A stretch of DNA of 17,481 nucleotides from UBA4656 sp002405525. GTDB lineage: Bacteria > Pseudomonadota > Gammaproteobacteria > Xanthomonadales > Ahniellaceae. Under the pieces are notes generated by a model. The model ran no database searches. It had not been told where the DNA came from and worked only from the letters and a program-made list of their open reading frames with translations. Below, piece by piece: positions 14,397-17,481 of this stretch. A program made the translations under genes and the position numbers. How positions within the stretch are numbered: the first letter of the stretch is position 1; each line of letters opens with the position of its first letter. The stretch spans positions 1 through 17,481 of the forward strand of contig DAIMGT010000079.1 in the NCBI GenBank assembly GCA_036723735.1, written 5' to 3'.

Positions 14397-15035
14397 TCAG
14401 CGCATCCCGGAGCGCCCGAAGCCCAGGTGCATGCGGCCGGGCACCCAGGCCCAGCGGGCCCAGGCCATGATGGCGAAATAGAGCATCCCGAAGGCCAGCA
14501 CGCGCTGCGGTTCCTCCACCCACAGGCCGCTGCCCGGGATCGCGGCCGCGCTGCGCACGGCGTCGTCGATGCCGAGCTGCGGCACCGGGGCGAGACTGGT
14601 CAGGAACACGCCGCCCACGTAGGCGGCCAGCGAAGTCGCCATCAGATAGCCCTGGCGCGAGCGCTCGTGGGCGCCGGGCACGGGCGCGAACAGCACCAGC
14701 GCGAACTTGCCGAGCAGCAGCCAGCCGAACACCGCCAGCGGCCACCATTCGCCGAAGGCGAGCGAGAACGCGCCGGCGAACAGCAGGTACAGCAGGCCGA
14801 AGCCCGTGATCACCCCGACCTTGGTCGCGCGCGACTTGCCCGGGTCGACCACGGTCATGCCGATGAAGCCGCTGGAGTGCACGACCAGGAACTCCAGCAG
14901 CATCACGATCATCAGCGACTTGACCCAGCCCGCGCCGACGCTGAGCGGCAACATCCACACCCAGGCGAAGGCCATGGCATTCGCCGCGTCGGGCAGGGCC
15001 GCGACCGCACGACCGATCGGGTGGTTGCCGGTCAC
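14397..15035 (-). CDS. Polytopic membrane protein of unknown function
   Basis: The product has 212 residues from a GTG start at 15035. That start overlaps the stop of the upstream Sua5 gene by 4 nt (GTGA), the usual layout for coupled translation. The upstream in-frame extension lies entirely inside the Sua5 gene and is compositionally a shadow. About six hydrophobic segments are visible, near residues 20-36, 40-60, 74-94, 97-118, 130-150 and 178-197. Notable residues are EFLVVHSSGF (48-57) at the end of the second segment, GEWWPL (95-100), and a charged loop GAHERSRQ (121-128). I do not recognise the family. A conserved acidic/His pair at the membrane face (E48, H53) could be functional, but this is speculation. 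It is the last gene of the minus-strand cluster, convergent with gap across the REP strip. Confidence 0.82.
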   Translation of the reverse strand: MTGNHPIGRAVAALPDAANAMAFAWVWMLPLSVGAGWVKSLMIVMLLEFLVVHSSGFIGMTVVDPGKSRATKVGVITGFGLLYLLFAGAFSLAFGEWWPLAVFGWLLLGKFALVLFAPVPGAHERSRQGYLMATSLAAYVGGVFLTSLAPVPQLGIDDAVRSAAAIPGSGLWVEEPQRVLAFGMLYFAIMAWARWAWVPGRMHLGFGRSGMR

Positions 15036-16027
15036 GGCGCGTCGTCTTCCATCCCGCCGTTCGCCGCGGTCGCGCGGCGCAGGCGGTCGCGCACCGCGGC
15101 CCATGCCTCGCCCTCCGGCGGCGCCTGCACCAGGATGCGGTCCGCGCCCTCGGTGTCCATCGCGCGCAGCGCGGCGTACAGGTGCCGCGCATACTCGGTC
15201 GGCTGGGCCGGCAGCCCGAGGCCCTGCGCGTCGGTCGGCAACGGCCCGAGCGCGATCACGCGCACCACCTCGCCCTGGCGCGCCAGTGCCGCGCATCGCG
15301 CGGCAAGCGACTCCGGCGCCACCAGTTCCGCCGGCGTGCGCGGTGCGTAGTGGCTGTCGTGGCTGCCCGACACGCGCGGGCTCGCCGCCACCGCGCCGGC
15401 CTCGAGGCGGATGCCCAGCGCGCCTTCCAACTGGTCGACGCCGATCCGGCCCGGGCGCAGCACGCGCGGCGCACCGGACGACAGGTCCACGATCGTCGAC
15501 TCGATGCCGACCGGACACGGCCCGCCGTCGAGCACCACCGGCAGTGCCTCGCCGAACTCCTCGCGCACGTGCTGCGCGGTGGTCGGGCTGACGTGGCCGA
15601 AGCGGTTCGCGCTCGGCGCCGCCAGCCCGCCGCCGAACGCCTTGAGCAGGGCCAGCGCGACCGGGTGCGCGGGCACGCGCAGGCCCACCGTGTCCTGCCC
15701 GCCGGTCACCGCGTCATGCACGCCGCGCGCACGCCGGAGGATCAGGGTCAGCGGCCCCGGCCAGAAGCGTTGCGCCAGCGCGCGCGCCGCGGGCGGGATG
15801 TCGCGCGCCCAGGCGTCGATCTGCGCCGCCTCGCCGAGGTGCACGATCAGCGGATGGTCCGCCGGCCGGCCCTTGAGCGCGAAGATGCGCCGCACGGCCT
15901 CCGGATTCGCCGCATCGGCCGCCAGCCCGTACACCGTCTCGGTCGGCAGGCCGACCAGCTCGCCGCGGCGCAGCGCCTCGACGGCCTCGACGAGTTGCGG
16001 CGGGGCGAGGGGGGACTTCGGGTGCAT
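15032..16027 (-). CDS. tsaC: Sua5-type L-threonylcarbamoyladenylate synthase
   Basis: The 331-residue cytoplasmic enzyme makes threonylcarbamoyl-AMP from threonine, bicarbonate and ATP, the first step of t6A37 modification of ANN-decoding tRNAs. The YrdC domain (about 11-196) shows PTETVYGLAADA (28-39), KGRPADHPLIVH (52-63), FWPGPLTLIL (88-97), APSANRFGHVSPT (137-149) and GIESTIVDL (174-182). It continues into a linker with SGSHDSHYAPR (220-230) and a C-terminal Rossmann-like domain (about 235-331). This makes it the two-domain Sua5/YwlC form rather than the short TsaC form. The ATG at 16027 lacks an obvious Shine-Dalgarno. Instead TACAAT (16039-16034) ends 6 nt before the ATG, which suggests a leaderless transcript. 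The downstream membrane-protein start overlaps its stop. Confidence 0.94.
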   Translation of the reverse strand: MHPKSPLAPPQLVEAVEALRRGELVGLPTETVYGLAADAANPEAVRRIFALKGRPADHPLIVHLGEAAQIDAWARDIPPAARALAQRFWPGPLTLILRRARGVHDAVTGGQDTVGLRVPAHPVALALLKAFGGGLAAPSANRFGHVSPTTAQHVREEFGEALPVVLDGGPCPVGIESTIVDLSSGAPRVLRPGRIGVDQLEGALGIRLEAGAVAASPRVSGSHDSHYAPRTPAELVAPESLAARCAALARQGEVVRVIALGPLPTDAQGLGLPAQPTEYARHLYAALRAMDTEGADRILVQAPPEGEAWAAVRDRLRRATAANGGMEDDAP

Positions 16028-16033
16028 CGGCGG

Positions 16034-16039
16034 ATTGTA
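16034..16039 (-). promoter_or_regulatory. TACAAT -10 box placed for a leaderless Sua5 mRNA
   Basis: On the minus strand TACAAT ends 6 nt before the ATG at 16027, so a normal start point would fall at or within a base or two of the A of ATG. No Shine-Dalgarno lies in the 33-nt gap after the radical SAM gene. The -35 position (GAGCCG near 16062-16057) is poor, so the call rests on the -10 and its spacing. Confidence 0.45.
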
Positions 16040-16060
16040 GGGCGCCGCCCGCGCCGCGGC

Positions 16061-17020
16061 TCAGCCCAGCGCCCCGCCGCAGCTCGAGCCCTGGCCGGCG
16101 GTGCAGCCGTAGCAGTGGCCGCTGGTGCGGACCGGTCGGCCCGCCAGCGGGCCATCCAGCAGGTCGCGCAGGTGCGGGCGCTGCGGATCGCCGGCCAGCG
16201 GCAGGCCGAGCATCTGGTTGAAGTCGCAGTCGTAGGCGTGGCCCTGCCAGTCGATGCTGAGCAGGTCGCGGCACATCACGTGCTCGAGGTTGTCGTCGCG
16301 GTGGTGGTCGCGCAGCAGGCCGAGATAAGCGTCGAAGCGGCCCTTCGACTGCAGCCACGAGCCGAAGCGCTGCACCGGCATGTTGGCCAGCGTGTACAGG
16401 CGATTGAAGACGATGCCGTGTTCATCGGCGAGGCGGCGCTTGTAGTCGGCCTCGAGTTTCTCCTGCGATCCGGGCAGGAAGTCGCCGCCGGGGTTGTAGA
16501 CCAGGTTCAGCACCAGGCCGCTGCCGTCGACGCCGTAGCCGAGCGCGTTCAGTGCGCGCAGCACGCGGATCGAGGATGCGAACACGCCGTCGCCGCGCTG
16601 GGTGTCGACATTGGTCTCGGTGTAGCAGGGCAGCGAGGCGATCGCCTCCACGCGATGCGCGGCGAGGAATTCGGGCACCCAGCCGAAGCCGGGGTGCTCG
16701 GCCACCGTGGGGTTGAAGCGGTCCATCACGTGCAGTCCCGCCGCGCGCGCCGATGCCACCAGCCAGCGGAAGTGCGGGTTCATCTCCGGCGAGCCGCCGG
16801 TGAGGTCCAGGGTGCGGATGCCGTGGCGACGCGCGAACGCCAGCGCGAGTTCCATCGTGTCGCGATCCATCAGCTCCTTGCGCGTGGGGCCGGCATTCAC
16901 GTGGCAGTGGATGCAGGCGATGTTGCACAGGTAGCCGAGGTTCAACTGCAGCGTGGTCGGCGCGCGGCGCGCGATCGGCGGGAAGGGGATGGCCTCCAGC
17001 AGGGGCAGGCTGTCGCGCAT
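16061..17020 (-). CDS. arsS: Radical SAM/Cys-rich domain protein, ArsS-like (DUF3641)
   Basis: The 319-residue protein has the radical SAM cluster motif at Cys32-x3-Cys36-x2-Cys39 (GYLCNIACIHCHVNAGP) and a TGGSPEMNP SAM-binding segment (94-102). A C-terminal Cys-rich region has Cys250, Cys265 and the ending CYGCTAGQGSSCGGALG (Cys303, Cys306, Cys314), which probably binds further Fe-S or substrate. This is the radical SAM/Cys-rich family whose studied members (ArsS) attach a deoxyadenosyl group to dimethylarsenite in arsenosugar synthesis. No arsM, arsR or other arsenic gene is in this window, so the arsenic role is by family only. In some relatives a selenocysteine occurs in the Cys-rich region; here all positions are Cys codons. 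The ATG at 17020 lies 5 nt after the upstream stop, with GAGG about 10 nt upstream; probably co-transcribed with the sterol-desaturase-like gene. Confidence 0.85.
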   Translation of the reverse strand: MRDSLPLLEAIPFPPIARRAPTTLQLNLGYLCNIACIHCHVNAGPTRKELMDRDTMELALAFARRHGIRTLDLTGGSPEMNPHFRWLVASARAAGLHVMDRFNPTVAEHPGFGWVPEFLAAHRVEAIASLPCYTETNVDTQRGDGVFASSIRVLRALNALGYGVDGSGLVLNLVYNPGGDFLPGSQEKLEADYKRRLADEHGIVFNRLYTLANMPVQRFGSWLQSKGRFDAYLGLLRDHHRDDNLEHVMCRDLLSIDWQGHAYDCDFNQMLGLPLAGDPQRPHLRDLLDGPLAGRPVRTSGHCYGCTAGQGSSCGGALG

Positions 17021-17025
17021 TCGAT

Positions 17026-17481
17026 TCAGGCCTCGGTGGCGCGGCCGGTCGCCGGCGGGTCTCGGAACGGATTGAGCAGCAGGGCCGGCAGGGTCTGGTC
17101 GGCCGGCGCGCGGAACTCGTGCAGGCCGATCGCCATGCCGGCGTGGCCGTCACGCGGCGCGTCGACGTAGGAGCCGAACAGCCGGTCCCACAGCGAGAGG
17201 TGGAACGAGAAATTGCTGTCGGTCTCGGCGCGGTGCACCGAGTGGTGGATGCGGTGCATGTACGGCGTGACCACCAGCCATCGCAGTGTGCGCTCGAGGC
17301 GTGGCGGCAGGCGCAGGTCGGCATGCGTGAACAGCGATCCCGCCGACAGCGCGACCTCGAACAGCAGCACCGCCATCGGCGGCGCGCCGAGTGCGGCCAC
17401 CACGGCGAACTTGATCGCCATCGACAGCGCGATCTCCAGCGGGTGGAAGCGCACCGCCAGCGTCACGTCGAACGCGGTGTC
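17026..17481 (-). CDS. Sterol desaturase / fatty acid hydroxylase family protein, N-terminus cut by window edge
   Basis: The reading frame is open to the right edge: 151 residues of the C-terminal part are visible, starting DTAFDVTLAVRFHPLEI. A GTG at 17466 lies inside this conserved block, so it is not the start. Family features: RFHPLE (His13 of the visible part), FTHADLRLP (His53), the di-iron HxxHH box MHRIHHSVH (His76, His79, His80), and SNFSFHLSLWDRLFGSY. These are non-haem di-iron membrane oxygenases acting on lipids (sterols, fatty acids, carotenoids or hopanoids). The substrate here cannot be told. Hydrophobic stretches near 17-50 and 66-73 fit membrane segments. It lies 5 nt upstream of the ArsS-like gene and is the first visible gene of that cluster. 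Confidence 0.87.
   Translation of the reverse strand, partial: DTAFDVTLAVRFHPLEIALSMAIKFAVVAALGAPPMAVLLFEVALSAGSLFTHADLRLPPRLERTLRWLVVTPYMHRIHHSVHRAETDSNFSFHLSLWDRLFGSYVDAPRDGHAGMAIGLHEFRAPADQTLPALLLNPFRDPPATGRATEA

Noticed and set aside
14085..14481. Small plus-strand frames in the REP strip
   Set aside because: They run through palindromes and repeats, lack ribosome sites and end inside the membrane-protein gene.
15182..17170. 662-codon plus-strand frame across the Sua5 and radical SAM genes
   Set aside because: It spans two recognised minus-strand genes and their junction and has no coherent domain.

Overview
High-GC proteobacterial chromosome segment with nine complete or nearly complete genes plus one cut at each edge. 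The gene families, the extreme third-position GC bias and the short REP palindromes of the form GGGAGCGAGC...GCTCGCGACC point to a gammaproteobacterium of the Xanthomonadales/Lysobacterales type. That placement is an inference from gene content, not a database match. No phage, transposase, CRISPR, tRNA or rRNA signals were seen.

Left part (1-9752): on the minus strand, a secreted zinc metallopeptidase with an HELGHGLG motif runs off the left edge. Divergent from it is a single-span membrane protein of the DUF2333 family. After a 135-bp gap comes a 2224-residue exported protein, the most distinctive item here. It has a signal peptide, about 950 residues of DUF11-like material, an SdrD-B-like domain, four tandem GEVED-type domains (each ending in GEVEDY), a second SdrD-B-like domain, a last DUF11 repeat, and a hydrophobic C-terminal tail that looks like a sorting signal.

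Middle (9753-14104): a GC-rich hairpin separates the giant gene from a convergent minus-strand group. In transcription order this group is a REC-HDOD protein, a paralogous HDOD protein with a degenerate receiver, and inorganic pyrophosphatase (ppa). Divergent from the HDOD pair is gap (glyceraldehyde-3-phosphate dehydrogenase), which ends in a 13-bp perfect hairpin.

Right part (14105-17481): a 290-bp gene-free strip carries a REP doublet (REPIN-like), a third REP copy and a duplicated unit of about 72 bp. A tightly packed minus-strand cluster follows. In transcription order it holds a sterol-desaturase-family protein (cut by the right edge), an ArsS-like radical SAM protein 5 nt downstream, a Sua5-type threonylcarbamoyl-AMP synthase after a 33-nt gap with a possible leaderless promoter, and an unknown polytopic membrane protein overlapping it by 4 nt.

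Most of the window is ordinary housekeeping and envelope content. The best leads are the tandem true-receiver/pseudo-receiver HDOD pair, the giant GEVED/SdrD/DUF11 surface protein with its tail, the possibly leaderless Sua5 gene, and the REP cluster.
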